A stretch of 43,576 nt of DNA from Mycolicibacter kumamotonensis (lineage in GTDB: Bacteria; Actinomycetota; Actinomycetes; Mycobacteriales; Mycobacteriaceae): NCBI RefSeq assembly GCF_002086285.1, contig NZ_MVHU01000037.1, positions 1-43,576 of the forward strand, written 5' to 3'. A program made the translations under genes and the position numbers. Below are positions 7,732-16,113 of this stretch, one piece after another. Positions within the stretch are counted from its first letter, which is position 1, and every line of letters starts with the position of its first letter. Under the pieces are notes generated by a model, which saw only the letters and a list, made by a program, of their open reading frames with translations, made no database searches and was not told the origin of the DNA.

Positions 7732-8553
7732 GTGGACACGCCGGACAACGACTGGTCAGACGACGTGGCCAGGCCCATCACCAAGTGGGATCCGGGCCTG
7801 ACCGAGCGGGTGATGGGCTTGCTGCGTCCGCTGATCAAGGGCTATCACCGGGCCGAGGTGCGCGGTTTGGATTCGTTCCCCAACGGCGGCGCCCTGGTGG
7901 TGTCCAACCATTCCGGCGGCCTGTTCGCGATGGACGTCCCGGTGTTCGCCACCGGCTTCTACGACACGTTCGGCTACCAGCGTCCGGTTTACACGCTCAG
8001 CCACGACCTGATCTTCACCGGCTTCACCGCCGACTTCTTCCGCAAGACCGGGTTCATCCCGGCCAACCACGCCAACGCCGACGAGGCGCTGCGCTCCGGC
8101 GGCGTGGTGGTGGTTTTTCCCGGCGGAGACTACGACGTTTACCGACCGACCCTGCAGGAGAACAAGATCGACTTCGGCGGTCGCAAGGGCTACATCCGCG
8201 CCGCGATCAACGCTGGTGTGCCGTTGGTCCCGACGGTCGCCATCGGCGGTCAGGAAAGCCAGCTCTACCTGTCGCGTGGCACCGGGCTGGCCAAGGCGCT
8301 GCGGTTGGACAAGCTGCTGCGCGCCAAGATCTTGCCGATCTCCTTCGGCTTCCCTTTCGGCCTGTCCGCGGTGCTGCCGGTCAACCTGCCGCTGCCCACC
8401 AAGATCGTCATGCAGGTGTGCGAGCCGATCGACATCGCCGCCGAATTCGGTGAGGATCCCGATATCGACCTCGTCGACGCACACGTGCGGGCCGTGATGC
8501 AGGAAGCGCTGGACAAGCTGGCGCGCGAGCGCCGTCTGCCGATCCTGGGCTGA
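7732..8553 (+). CDS. Lysophospholipid/monoacylglycerol acyltransferase-like protein (LPLAT, MGAT-like)
   Basis: A 273-residue acyltransferase of the PlsC/LPLAT fold, predicted to move an acyl group from acyl-CoA to a glycerolipid acceptor at the membrane. Motif I is SNHSGGLFAMD (about residues 55-65), with the catalytic His and Asp spaced further apart than in HX4D. Motif III is VVVVFPGGDYDVY (about 125-137), with FPGG where classical PlsC has FPEG; this resembles the MGAT/DGAT2-like branch. RKGYIRAAINAGVPLVPT (about 153-170) is also typical. I chose the GTG at 7732 because GGAGG (about 7720-7725) sits just upstream; the frame is open further upstream but lacks a ribosome site. The FadD gene follows after 5 bp, so activation and transfer of fatty acids are likely coupled. 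A KstR-type box precedes the operon. Confidence 0.83.
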   Translation: MDTPDNDWSDDVARPITKWDPGLTERVMGLLRPLIKGYHRAEVRGLDSFPNGGALVVSNHSGGLFAMDVPVFATGFYDTFGYQRPVYTLSHDLIFTGFTADFFRKTGFIPANHANADEALRSGGVVVVFPGGDYDVYRPTLQENKIDFGGRKGYIRAAINAGVPLVPTVAIGGQESQLYLSRGTGLAKALRLDKLLRAKILPISFGFPFGLSAVLPVNLPLPTKIVMQVCEPIDIAAEFGEDPDIDLVDAHVRAVMQEALDKLARERRLPILG

Positions 8554-8558
8554 GCGGA

Positions 8559-10199
8559 ATGGACCCCGGACCGTTCGACCGGCTGACCCGGATCGGATCG
8601 ATGCTGCAAACCTTCACCCGTGCCGGACTGCTGGCGCCGATGCGGCCCGACAGATACCTGCGGATCGCTGCCGCCGCGGCCCGGGAGGGCGGCACCACCA
8701 CCACCGGTATCGCCATGGCGGCGCAGCGTTGCGGGGAGCGGACGGCGATCATCGATGAACGCGGCACATGCAGCTACGCGCAGCTCGACCGGCGCTGCGA
8801 TGCGCTGGCCGCCGCCCTGCAATGGCTGCCGGGCCGGACGCCACGCGCCGTGGCACTGATGTGCCGCAATCACCGCGGCTTCATCGAGGCGCTGGCCGCC
8901 GCGAACCGGATCGGCGCCGACGTACTGTTGCTCAACACCAGCTTCGCCGGGCCGGCGCTGGCCGAGGTCGTGGCCCGCGAAGGTGTCGACCTGATCTTCT
9001 ACGACGAGGAGTTCACCGCGGCGGTGGATCTGGCCGTACCGGCCGAGTCCCGGTGCATCCGGGTGGTGAGCTGGGCCGACTCCGAGTGCCCCGGGCTGAC
9101 GGTGGACGACCTGATCGACGCCAACACCGGGCGGCGCCCGGCCAAACCGACCCGCACCGGCAGCCTGGTCATGCTCACCTCCGGAACCACCGGCACCCCG
9201 AAGGGCGCACGCCGGTCGGGCCGCGGCGGCGGCGGCGTCGCCGATCTTGCGGCTATCTTCGACCGAATCCCTTGGCACACCGAGGAAACCGTCGTCATCG
9301 CCGCACCGATGTTTCACGCCTGGGGGTTCTCCCAGCTGGCACTGGCCTTGACGATGGCCTGCACCATCGCCACCCGGCGCAAGTTCGACCCGGAGGCCAC
9401 CCTGGCGCTGGTGGAGGACAACGACGCGACCGGATTGTGCGTGGTACCGGTCATGTTCGACCGGATCATGGGTTTGCCCGATGAAATCCGGGCCCACTAC
9501 CCGTGCCGCTCACTGCGGTTCGCAACTGCATCCGGCTCGAGGATGCGCCCGGACGTGGTGACGGCGTTCATGGACGCCTACGGTGATGTGGTCTACAACA
9601 ACTACAACGCGACCGAGGCCGGCATGATCGCGCTGGCCACACCGGAGGACCTGCGCTACTCCCCCGATACGGCCGGGCGTCCGGCCCCGGGAACCGAGAT
9701 CCGGATCCTCGACGCCGATTGCGCCGAGGTGCCGCCCGGGCAGACCGGGCAGATCTTCGTGCGGAACTCGTCCCAGTTCGACGGCTACACCGGCGGCGAC
9801 TCCAAGCGGTTCCACGACGGCTTCATGGCGTCCGGTGATCTGGGCTACTTCGATGGCACCGGAAGGCTTTTCGTGGTCGGCCGCGACGACGAGATGATCG
9901 TTTCCGGCGGCGAGAACGTCTACCCGATCGAGACGGAGAAGGCGCTGACCAAACATGCCGCCGTCGCCGAGGCCGCCGTGATCGGCGTCGACGACGCCGA
10001 CTACGGGCAGCGCCTGGTGGCCTTCGTCGTATTGGAGCCGGGAACCACAGCGACCCCCGAGGAACTCAAGCAGCACGTCCGGGACAACCTGGCCGGCTAC
10101 AAGGTACCCCGTCAGATCACCATCCTGGACTCCTTGCCGCGCAACAACACCGGCAAGGTGCTGCGCCGTGAACTTCAGGCGCTGGCAGCGGCCGACTGA
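8559..10199 (+). CDS. Fatty-acyl-CoA/AMP ligase (FadD2/FadD12-like)
   Basis: A 546-residue ANL-superfamily enzyme that adenylates a carboxylic acid and, as usual for FadD, forms the CoA thioester. The P-loop is LTSGTTGTPKGARR (about residues 205-218). YNNYNATEAGMIA (about 345-357) is the A5/adenine region, ASGDLGYFDGTGRL the A7 region, and GGENVYPIE the hinge. NNTGKVLRRE near the C-terminus supplies the conserved Lys of the adenylation step. The length is normal. It starts 5 bp after the acyltransferase and ends 3 bp before the stop of the convergent WS/DGAT gene. I name it by resemblance to FadD2/FadD12 and do not assign orthology. The Gly/Arg-rich stretch right after the P-loop (SGRGGGGVADLAA) is typical of this subgroup. 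Confidence 0.88.
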   Translation: MDPGPFDRLTRIGSMLQTFTRAGLLAPMRPDRYLRIAAAAAREGGTTTTGIAMAAQRCGERTAIIDERGTCSYAQLDRRCDALAAALQWLPGRTPRAVALMCRNHRGFIEALAAANRIGADVLLLNTSFAGPALAEVVAREGVDLIFYDEEFTAAVDLAVPAESRCIRVVSWADSECPGLTVDDLIDANTGRRPAKPTRTGSLVMLTSGTTGTPKGARRSGRGGGGVADLAAIFDRIPWHTEETVVIAAPMFHAWGFSQLALALTMACTIATRRKFDPEATLALVEDNDATGLCVVPVMFDRIMGLPDEIRAHYPCRSLRFATASGSRMRPDVVTAFMDAYGDVVYNNYNATEAGMIALATPEDLRYSPDTAGRPAPGTEIRILDADCAEVPPGQTGQIFVRNSSQFDGYTGGDSKRFHDGFMASGDLGYFDGTGRLFVVGRDDEMIVSGGENVYPIETEKALTKHAAVAEAAVIGVDDADYGQRLVAFVVLEPGTTATPEELKQHVRDNLAGYKVPRQITILDSLPRNNTGKVLRRELQALAAAD

Positions 10200-10202
10200 A
10201 AC

Positions 10203-11621
10203 CTAGGCGGGCGCCATCGCGGTCTCGACCGGCGTCAGCTTCTCGGAAAGCCCCGCGGCACGGCGGATCTCGACGAACTCGTTCACCAATGCGGTGGTCA
10301 CCTCGTGCGGATCGTCAACGGTGGCGCCGTCGGTCAGCACCGAGATGTTGAGCTGGTCGACGTAACTCCACACGGTGATGTTCAATCCGCTGCCGGCGGT
10401 CAACGGTCCCACCGAGTAGATCTCGGTGACCAACGCGCCCCCGACCCGGCCCCGCTCCCGCGGGCCGGGCACGTTGGAGATGTTGAGGTTGAGCACCTTG
10501 TTCTGCCCGTCCCGGCTGGACAGCCACCGGAACAGTGACTCCGCCGGCGCCTGCGGGAGGTACGCCGACCATCTGCTGACCAGCTCCGGCCCCACCAGGT
10601 GATGGGCCTCCTTAGCCAGAGTGGCTGCCTCCCTAGCTTTTTCGACCCGTTCTGGCACATCTTCGACGTCGACGGGCAACGCCACCAACACCCCGGAGAA
10701 CCGGTTGCCGGAGATCCGGTCCGGGGAGAAGTCGAAGCTCATCGGCACCGACGCCAAAAGCGGATGGTCCGCCGTTCCGTCGTAGCGCAGCAGCAGCGTG
10801 CGTAAAGCACCTGCCGAGATGGCCAGAACCAGATCGTTGATGGTGGCACCCAAACACTTGCTGGTCGCCTTGATGTCGGCCAGCGCGAGGGTGGCGGTGG
10901 CGAACCGGCGCTCGGGGGTGAGCATATGGTTGATGAAGCTCGGTGGCGGAGTGAACGGCCGGGTCAGTTCGGCGGACAGTTTCCGGGTGCTGCGCCGGAC
11001 CCGCCCGACGCCGGCCGCGGTATAGCGGATCGTCGCCGGGATTCTGCCCATCTGCCGGAAGTGGTCGCGGAACGCCGAGCGCACCAACTGCCCGCTGGTG
11101 GGGGCGGGATCGGTTTCGTAGGAATCCCGTTCGAACTGCGGCCCGGTCAGCAGATCCATGCCGCGGGCCATCAGATTCGCCGAGGCTATCCCGTCGGCGA
11201 GGGCGTGGTGGATCTTGCCGACCACCGCGATCCGGTTGTTCGCCAGGCCGTCGATGAAGTACATCTCCCACAGCGGGCGGCTACGGTCCAGTGGTGTGCT
11301 GGCGATCTGACCGATGGCCTCGTCGAGCTCGCGCCGGCCGCCCGGAGCGGGTAGCGACCACGGCCGGATGTGATAGGCCAGGTCGACTTCGCAATTCTCC
11401 CGCCACATCGGATGGTGGAACTTGCCGGGGATGTCCACCAGTTGGTAGCGGAACGGGTCCAGCTTGTAGAGCCGGCTGTGGATCACCCGGCGGAAGGCCT
11501 CTACGTCGAAGCCGCGCCGGTCGGGGTCCAGCTCGATCACCGCGACCTTGAGGGTGTGCATGTGCACGTTCGGCGTCTCGCTGTAAAGCAGCACCGCGTC
11601 CCAGCCGCTGAGCCGCTTCAC
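10203..11621 (-). CDS. Wax ester synthase / diacylglycerol acyltransferase (WS/DGAT, Rv0221-like)
   Basis: A 472-residue WS/DGAT. The catalytic HHxxxDG motif is HHALADG at residues 138-144. A second family block, LNLNISNVPGPRERG (about 377-391), is also present, as is the RPLWEMY segment before the active site. Members use acyl-CoA to make triacylglycerol or wax esters for storage, usually at the membrane or lipid-droplet surface (established). Position beside lipC matches M. tuberculosis Rv0221, of about the same length. The start is a GTG; only a weak GGGGA-like ribosome site is present. The stop is 3 bp from that of the convergent FadD. It lies 45 bp downstream of the lipC stop on the same strand, so read-through from lipC is likely. 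Confidence 0.9.
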   Translation of the reverse strand: MKRLSGWDAVLLYSETPNVHMHTLKVAVIELDPDRRGFDVEAFRRVIHSRLYKLDPFRYQLVDIPGKFHHPMWRENCEVDLAYHIRPWSLPAPGGRRELDEAIGQIASTPLDRSRPLWEMYFIDGLANNRIAVVGKIHHALADGIASANLMARGMDLLTGPQFERDSYETDPAPTSGQLVRSAFRDHFRQMGRIPATIRYTAAGVGRVRRSTRKLSAELTRPFTPPPSFINHMLTPERRFATATLALADIKATSKCLGATINDLVLAISAGALRTLLLRYDGTADHPLLASVPMSFDFSPDRISGNRFSGVLVALPVDVEDVPERVEKAREAATLAKEAHHLVGPELVSRWSAYLPQAPAESLFRWLSSRDGQNKVLNLNISNVPGPRERGRVGGALVTEIYSVGPLTAGSGLNITVWSYVDQLNISVLTDGATVDDPHEVTTALVNEFVEIRRAAGLSEKLTPVETAMAPA

Positions 11622-11666
11622 CGTCGAACCATCCCCATGCAGGGACCTTACCGCGGCCGGCGGTGT

Positions 11667-12899
11667 TCAGATGACCTGTTTACTGCCGATCGTGGTGTGG
11701 TCCCGGTGAATCTGATTGAGGAACAACCCGATTGCCGTGCTCACCGCACCGGTGCGGGCTCCGTCGGTCATGTCGAAGCCATGTCCTGCCCCCGGTAGCT
11801 CCAGGTACCCGACCTTGGAGTGCGACACGGCCCGTAACCGGTCGGCGAAGTCCCTGGCCTGCGCGACCGGGATGACGGTGTCGGCACTGCCGTGCACCAC
11901 CAGGAACGGGGGCGCCCCGGAATGCACCCGCGCGATCGGCGAGGCCTTGCGGTAGAGGTCCCGGTGCCGCCGGATCGACCTGCCCACCACCACCCGTTCC
12001 AGGAAGTCGACGAACGCGACCCGCTCCGGAGTGGACCGGTCCTGCCAGTCGTAGCGTCCGTAGATGCCGACGACGGCGTCCACCGAGGTGTCGGCGCCGT
12101 CGGGGAGTTGGTCGGCGTAGTCCCGATCGCCCCGGTCGCTTCCGGTCAGTCCGGCCAGTGCCGCCAGATGCCCGCCGGCCGAGGCGCCCGCCACGGCGAC
12201 GAAGTTGCGGTCGCCGCCGAACTTGTCGACGTTGGCGTGCGCCCAGGCGATCGCGGTCTTGACGTCGACGATGTGGCGCGGCCAGCGGTTGTGCGGCGCG
12301 ACCCGGTAGTCGATGGACAGGCAGACCCAGCCCCGCTCGGCCAGGTGCGACAGCAGCGCATAGCCCTGCAGCGTCCGGCTGCCGTGCACCCAGGCGCCGC
12401 CGGGGACATAGATCAGCACCGGAGCCGGCGTCGTCGGCAGCTCACGGGGGGCCCACACGTCGAGCACCTGGGCGGGGTCGTGGCCGTACCGCACGCCGGA
12501 ACGGTGGATGTGGCGCCGGTGCTGCCATGCCTTCCACACCGGCGGTGCCTGCTCCGGTTGGGGCCAGTCGATGTCCAGGTCGGCGGCGGCGACGACGCCA
12601 CGCAAGGCGGCCTCGGAGACCGCCCGGGTCTGCTCGCGCTCCCGCTTGCGGACGGTCGCGGCCCCGGGCGTCAGCCAGGACTTGGCCGCGCTGGACACGA
12701 ACTCCGGCATGTGGCGGGTGCCCCACACCCCCATCGCGGTCATTCCGCCCAGGGGTTCCAGCCGCTTGCCGACCACCGGCAGGGAAGCTGAAGCGACGCT
12801 GAACGCCAGCAGGTAGTCCGCAGGTCGGGCGCGCCTCAGCCAGCGCAGGCGGCCGGTCAGGTTCCAGCCGGTCTCCCGGGTCTGCGGTGCTGCGGTCAT
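11667..12899 (-). CDS. lipC: Carboxylesterase/lipase LipC
   Basis: A 410-residue alpha/beta-hydrolase matching M. tuberculosis LipC (Rv0220) in position and length. The oxyanion block is VPGGAWVHG (165-173), the nucleophile elbow GASAG has Ser240, and the rest of the triad is probably Asp340 (HGSADTVIP) and His373 (GAGHGF). LipC is reported as an active, cell-surface-associated esterase in M. tuberculosis (established). The N-terminal 100 residues are an extra segment with hydrophobic patches, without a clear signal peptide. I chose the ATG at 12899 because TACTCT ends 7 nt upstream, predicting a leaderless mRNA; the frame is open further, but that extension has no support. It diverges from lipW, and Rv0218/Rv0219 counterparts are not between them here. 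Confidence 0.88.
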   Translation of the reverse strand: MTAAPQTRETGWNLTGRLRWLRRARPADYLLAFSVASASLPVVGKRLEPLGGMTAMGVWGTRHMPEFVSSAAKSWLTPGAATVRKREREQTRAVSEAALRGVVAAADLDIDWPQPEQAPPVWKAWQHRRHIHRSGVRYGHDPAQVLDVWAPRELPTTPAPVLIYVPGGAWVHGSRTLQGYALLSHLAERGWVCLSIDYRVAPHNRWPRHIVDVKTAIAWAHANVDKFGGDRNFVAVAGASAGGHLAALAGLTGSDRGDRDYADQLPDGADTSVDAVVGIYGRYDWQDRSTPERVAFVDFLERVVVGRSIRRHRDLYRKASPIARVHSGAPPFLVVHGSADTVIPVAQARDFADRLRAVSHSKVGYLELPGAGHGFDMTDGARTGAVSTAIGLFLNQIHRDHTTIGSKQVI

Positions 12900-12905
12900 G
12901 GGGGG

Positions 12906-12911
12906 AGAGTA
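12906..12911 (-). promoter_or_regulatory. Predicted -10 element (TACTCT, minus strand) of a leaderless lipC promoter
   Basis: The minus-strand hexamer TACTCT fits TANNNT, with its last T exactly 7 nt before the A of the lipC ATG. Only C residues lie between them, so there is no ribosome site. This supports the 12899 start. Confidence 0.45.
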
Positions 12912-12988
12912 CCGCGCTGACGCGAGAGTAAACGGCAATCGGGTGGGTAGTCGGCAGTGGCCATCCGCGCACCGGCAATACTGAGCCG

Positions 12989-13885
12989 ATGGTAAGCAGC
13001 GCGTTCCATCCAGATCTGCGCCGAGCCGCCCGATTCCTGCCGCGCGGCGGCATCGGGCCCCGGACATTGCCGGTGCTGCGGGCGCTCGCGGGCCTGCAGG
13101 GCCGTCGCAAACCCAGCGGCATCGACGTGCTGCCGCTGCCGTCGGGCGGCAACGTCCGGGTTTTTCGGCCGCGCCACGGTTCCACCGAGCCCGCTCCGGC
13201 CCTGCTGTGGATCCACGGTGGCGGCTATGTGCTCGGCCAGGCCGCCCAGGATGACCGGCTGTGCCGGCGCTTCAGCGACGAACTCGGTATCACCGTTGCG
13301 TCGGTGGATTACCGGCTGGCGCCCCAGCACCCCCACCCCGCCGGGCTGGAGGACTGCTGGGAAGGGCTGACGCTGCTGGCCGGGCTGCCCGGAGTAGATC
13401 CGGCGCGGGTGGCGATCGGCGGGGCCAGCGCGGGTGGCGGGCTGGCTGCCGCGCTGGCGCAACTGGCCGTCGACCGTGGTGGAATTCAGCCGGTGCTGCA
13501 GCTACTGGTCTACCCGATGCTCGACGACCGCAGCGCGCAGTTGCCGGCCGATCCGGGCTACCGGCTGTGGAGCCCGCGGAGCAATCGTTTCGGCTGGACG
13601 TCGTATCTGGGCGATGCGGATCCGCAGGTCGCGGTCCCGGCCCGGCGTGCCGATCTGAGCGGGCTGGCACCGGCCTGGATCGGGGTGGGCACCCTGGACC
13701 TGTTCCACGACGAGGATCTGGCCTATGCGGACCGGCTTCGGCAGGCCGGCGTGCCGTGCGAGGTCGAAACCATCCCGGGTGCCTTCCATGGTTTCGATCT
13801 GCTGCTGGCCAAGGCGCCGGTTTCGCGGGCGTTCTTCGCCAGCCAGTGCGCAAGCCTGCGAAACGCCTTCACACGGGAGAACTGA
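12989..13885 (+). CDS. lipW: Hormone-sensitive-lipase family esterase LipW
   Basis: A 298-residue HSL-family hydrolase that cleaves short- to medium-chain esters. HGGG (76-79) forms the oxyanion hole and is followed by Tyr. The GASAG elbow carries Ser147, and Asp237 (GTLDLF) and His267 (GAFHGF) complete the triad. The YRLAPQHPHPAG block (108-119) is a strong HSL signature. Length and neighbours match M. tuberculosis LipW (Rv0217c, about 302 residues). The ATG at 12989 has a -10-like AATACT ending 7 nt upstream, a poorer match than at other genes here. It is the first gene of an apparent three-gene operon, followed after 4 bp and then 1 bp by two acyl-CoA dehydrogenase genes. Confidence 0.87.
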   Translation: MVSSAFHPDLRRAARFLPRGGIGPRTLPVLRALAGLQGRRKPSGIDVLPLPSGGNVRVFRPRHGSTEPAPALLWIHGGGYVLGQAAQDDRLCRRFSDELGITVASVDYRLAPQHPHPAGLEDCWEGLTLLAGLPGVDPARVAIGGASAGGGLAAALAQLAVDRGGIQPVLQLLVYPMLDDRSAQLPADPGYRLWSPRSNRFGWTSYLGDADPQVAVPARRADLSGLAPAWIGVGTLDLFHDEDLAYADRLRQAGVPCEVETIPGAFHGFDLLLAKAPVSRAFFASQCASLRNAFTREN

Positions 13886-13889
13886 GCAG

Positions 13890-14954
13890 ATGGCGGGTTT
13901 CGAGGAGCTGCGTGCGCTGCGCGGCGCCGTCGCCGAGTTGATGGCCAAAACCGACGGCCTCGACGACGGCGGCTGGACGGAGTTGGCCGCGATGGGCCTG
14001 CTCGGGCTGCTGGTGCCCGAGCAGTACGGCGGTGCCGGCGCCGGACCCGTCGAAGTGGGCGTGGTGGCCGAGGAGCTGGGGCGGGTCCTGTTCACCGGTC
14101 CGTACCTGTCGACCGCCGTCCTGGCAGTGAATCTTCTTGTCGCCCTGGATGATCCGGGGCAAAACGAGACCGTGCTGCCGGCGATCGCCGCCGGGCGGAC
14201 CCGGGTCGCGGTCGCCTTCGCCGAGGGCGCCTCGACCCGCCCGCCCGCCGAACCGGCGACGTCGGTGCGCGGCGACGGGACGGCGCTGGTGACCGGTGAG
14301 AAGCGGTTCGTGCTCGACGCCGGCTCCGCCGACCTGCTCTATGTCCTGGCCGCCGCCGAGGCCGGACCGGGTGTTTTCGCCGTCGACCCCGCCGGACCGG
14401 GTGTCACCGTGGAACCGTTGACGACGGTCGATGCGTCCCGCCGGCTCGGTGTCGTCCGCTTCGCCGACGCCCCGGCCACCGCGGTCGGCGCGCCGGGATG
14501 CGGCCTCGAGGCGTTGACGTCGGCACTGGACCGCTCCGCGGTGGCGCTGCTCGGCGAGCAGGCCGGTGCGGCCCGGTGCGCGATGGAGATGGCCCGCGAC
14601 TACGCCAAGACCCGCTACCAGTTCGGCCGGGCGATCGGCAGTTTTCAGGCCGTCAAGCACATGTGCGCCGACATGCTGTTGGAGGCCGAGTCGGCGGTGT
14701 CGGCCGCGCGCCACGTCGCCGCGGCCGCCGCCGACGGTTCCTCGGGCTGGCTCGCCGATCTCGCACTGGCCCAGGCCTACTGTTCGGACGCCTTCGTCTT
14801 CGTGGGCGCCACCAACATTCAGGTGCACGGTGGTATCGGATTCACCTGGGAGCACCCGGCCCACCGCTATCTGCGGCGGGCGCGCGGCGACGCCCAACTG
14901 TTCGGCAGCCCGTCCTGGCACCGCGAACGCTACCTGCGTGAGATCGGAGCGTGA
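13890..14954 (+). CDS. Acyl-CoA dehydrogenase subunit, FadE28-like (probably non-catalytic partner)
   Basis: A 354-residue acyl-CoA dehydrogenase-fold protein. FAD-contact features are present: RYQFGRAIGSFQAVKHMCAD (about residues 243-262) and HGGIGFTWEHP (about 312-322), the latter typical of FadE28-type subunits. It lacks the TEPxAGSD loop (VAFAEGAS replaces it). It also has no Glu in the two usual catalytic places: ALDRSAVALL stands where the partner has YERR, and there is no YEGT motif. That is the pattern of the supporting subunit in alpha2beta2 enzymes such as FadE28-FadE29 (established family feature; inferred here). The start at 13890 is 4 bp after the lipW stop; the frame is open upstream but inside lipW. 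The next gene begins 1 bp after its stop. Confidence 0.85.
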   Translation: MAGFEELRALRGAVAELMAKTDGLDDGGWTELAAMGLLGLLVPEQYGGAGAGPVEVGVVAEELGRVLFTGPYLSTAVLAVNLLVALDDPGQNETVLPAIAAGRTRVAVAFAEGASTRPPAEPATSVRGDGTALVTGEKRFVLDAGSADLLYVLAAAEAGPGVFAVDPAGPGVTVEPLTTVDASRRLGVVRFADAPATAVGAPGCGLEALTSALDRSAVALLGEQAGAARCAMEMARDYAKTRYQFGRAIGSFQAVKHMCADMLLEAESAVSAARHVAAAAADGSSGWLADLALAQAYCSDAFVFVGATNIQVHGGIGFTWEHPAHRYLRRARGDAQLFGSPSWHRERYLREIGA

Positions 14955-14955
14955 G

Positions 14956-16113
14956 ATGACCTACACCGACGACGACGCACTGCGCGCCGAAGTCCGGGAC
15001 TGGCTGGCGGCCAACTGGTCACCGGGTACCGACCGGGCGACCTTCGCGGCGGCTGTCCTGGAGGCGGGATGGACCGCACCCAGCTGGGAACCGACCTGCT
15101 ACGGCCGCGGCCTCACCGATCGCCAATCCCGTTTGGTGGCAGCCGAGTTCGCCGCGGCGGGGGCGCCGGGAGCCGGACACGACCGGGCCGACCTGTTCGC
15201 CTGCACGGTGCACGACTGCGGCACCGAAGAACAGAAACGCAGGCTGCTGCCGCCGGCGTTGCGCGGAGAGAGTAAGTGGTGCCTGCTCTACAGCGAGCCC
15301 GGCGCGGGATCGGATCTGGCCGGCCTGCGCACCCGCGCCGAACGAGACGGATCCGAGTGGATCGTCAACGGGCAGAAGGTGTGGACGTCGTTCGCGACCA
15401 CGGCCGACTACGGCCTGCTGGTGGCACGGACCGACCCCGATGTTCCCAAGCACGAAGGCATCACGTTCTTCATGCTGCCGATGCGCCAGCCCGGCGTGGA
15501 GATCCGCCCGATCCACCAGATCACCGGCGAATCGGAGTTCAACGAGGTGTTCCTGACCGACGCCCGGGTGCCTGACGCGAACCGGATCGGCGAGCCGGGG
15601 GCCGGCTGGTCGGTGCTGCAGGTCGCGTTGGGCTACGAGCGCCGGCTGATGGGCGATATGGCGCGCACCACCCGCGGACGTCGGGAGAAGTCCGGCGACC
15701 TGGTCGAATTGGCGCGTGAGGCCGGTTGTCTCGAGGACTCCCACATCCGCCAGCAGATCGCCCGCGCGCACGCGCTGTCGACGGTGAACCGGTGGAACAC
15801 CCAGCGTGCGAAGACCAGCGCCGATCGCGCCGAGGCGGCGACCCTGCTGGCACTGGGCAAGATCGCGATGTCCCGAATCCTGCACGACACCGCCCGGGTG
15901 GCCACCGAGATCGTCGGCGCCGAATCGATGTTGAGCGGACCGGAGAATCCCGTCGGTGACGCGGTGACGTTCCGGGCGCTAAACGCCTACTTCACCTCCA
16001 TCGGAGGTGGCACCGATCAGATTCAGCGCAACATCATCGGTGAGCGGGTGCTCGGTTTGCCCAAGGAGCCGGACCCTTACCGTGATGCCCCGTTCCGCGA
16101 ACTGCCGCACTAG
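14956..16113 (+). CDS. Acyl-CoA dehydrogenase subunit, FadE29-like (probable catalytic partner)
   Basis: A 385-residue acyl-CoA dehydrogenase. LYSEPGAGSDLAG (about residues 113-125) and GQKVWTSFA are FAD/substrate-loop motifs. The C-terminal GGGTDQIQRNIIGERVLGLP lacks the MCAD-type YEGT Glu. The likely base is Glu228 in LGYERR, the helix-G position used by isovaleryl-CoA and FadE29-type enzymes (established alternative; inferred here). With the preceding gene it probably forms an alpha2beta2 dehydrogenase, a layout used by actinobacteria for sterol side chains and other bulky acyl-CoAs. The ATG at 14956 lies 1 bp after the upstream stop and follows the purine-rich GAG. The stop codon overlaps that of the convergent Rv0216-like gene by 4 bp. 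Confidence 0.87.
   Translation: MTYTDDDALRAEVRDWLAANWSPGTDRATFAAAVLEAGWTAPSWEPTCYGRGLTDRQSRLVAAEFAAAGAPGAGHDRADLFACTVHDCGTEEQKRRLLPPALRGESKWCLLYSEPGAGSDLAGLRTRAERDGSEWIVNGQKVWTSFATTADYGLLVARTDPDVPKHEGITFFMLPMRQPGVEIRPIHQITGESEFNEVFLTDARVPDANRIGEPGAGWSVLQVALGYERRLMGDMARTTRGRREKSGDLVELAREAGCLEDSHIRQQIARAHALSTVNRWNTQRAKTSADRAEAATLLALGKIAMSRILHDTARVATEIVGAESMLSGPENPVGDAVTFRALNAYFTSIGGGTDQIQRNIIGERVLGLPKEPDPYRDAPFRELPH

Noticed and set aside
14566..14955. N-terminal extension of the second acyl-CoA dehydrogenase into the first.
   Set aside because: Those codons lie inside the first subunit in another frame and are Arg/Pro-rich; the ATG at 14956 gives the family-normal length.
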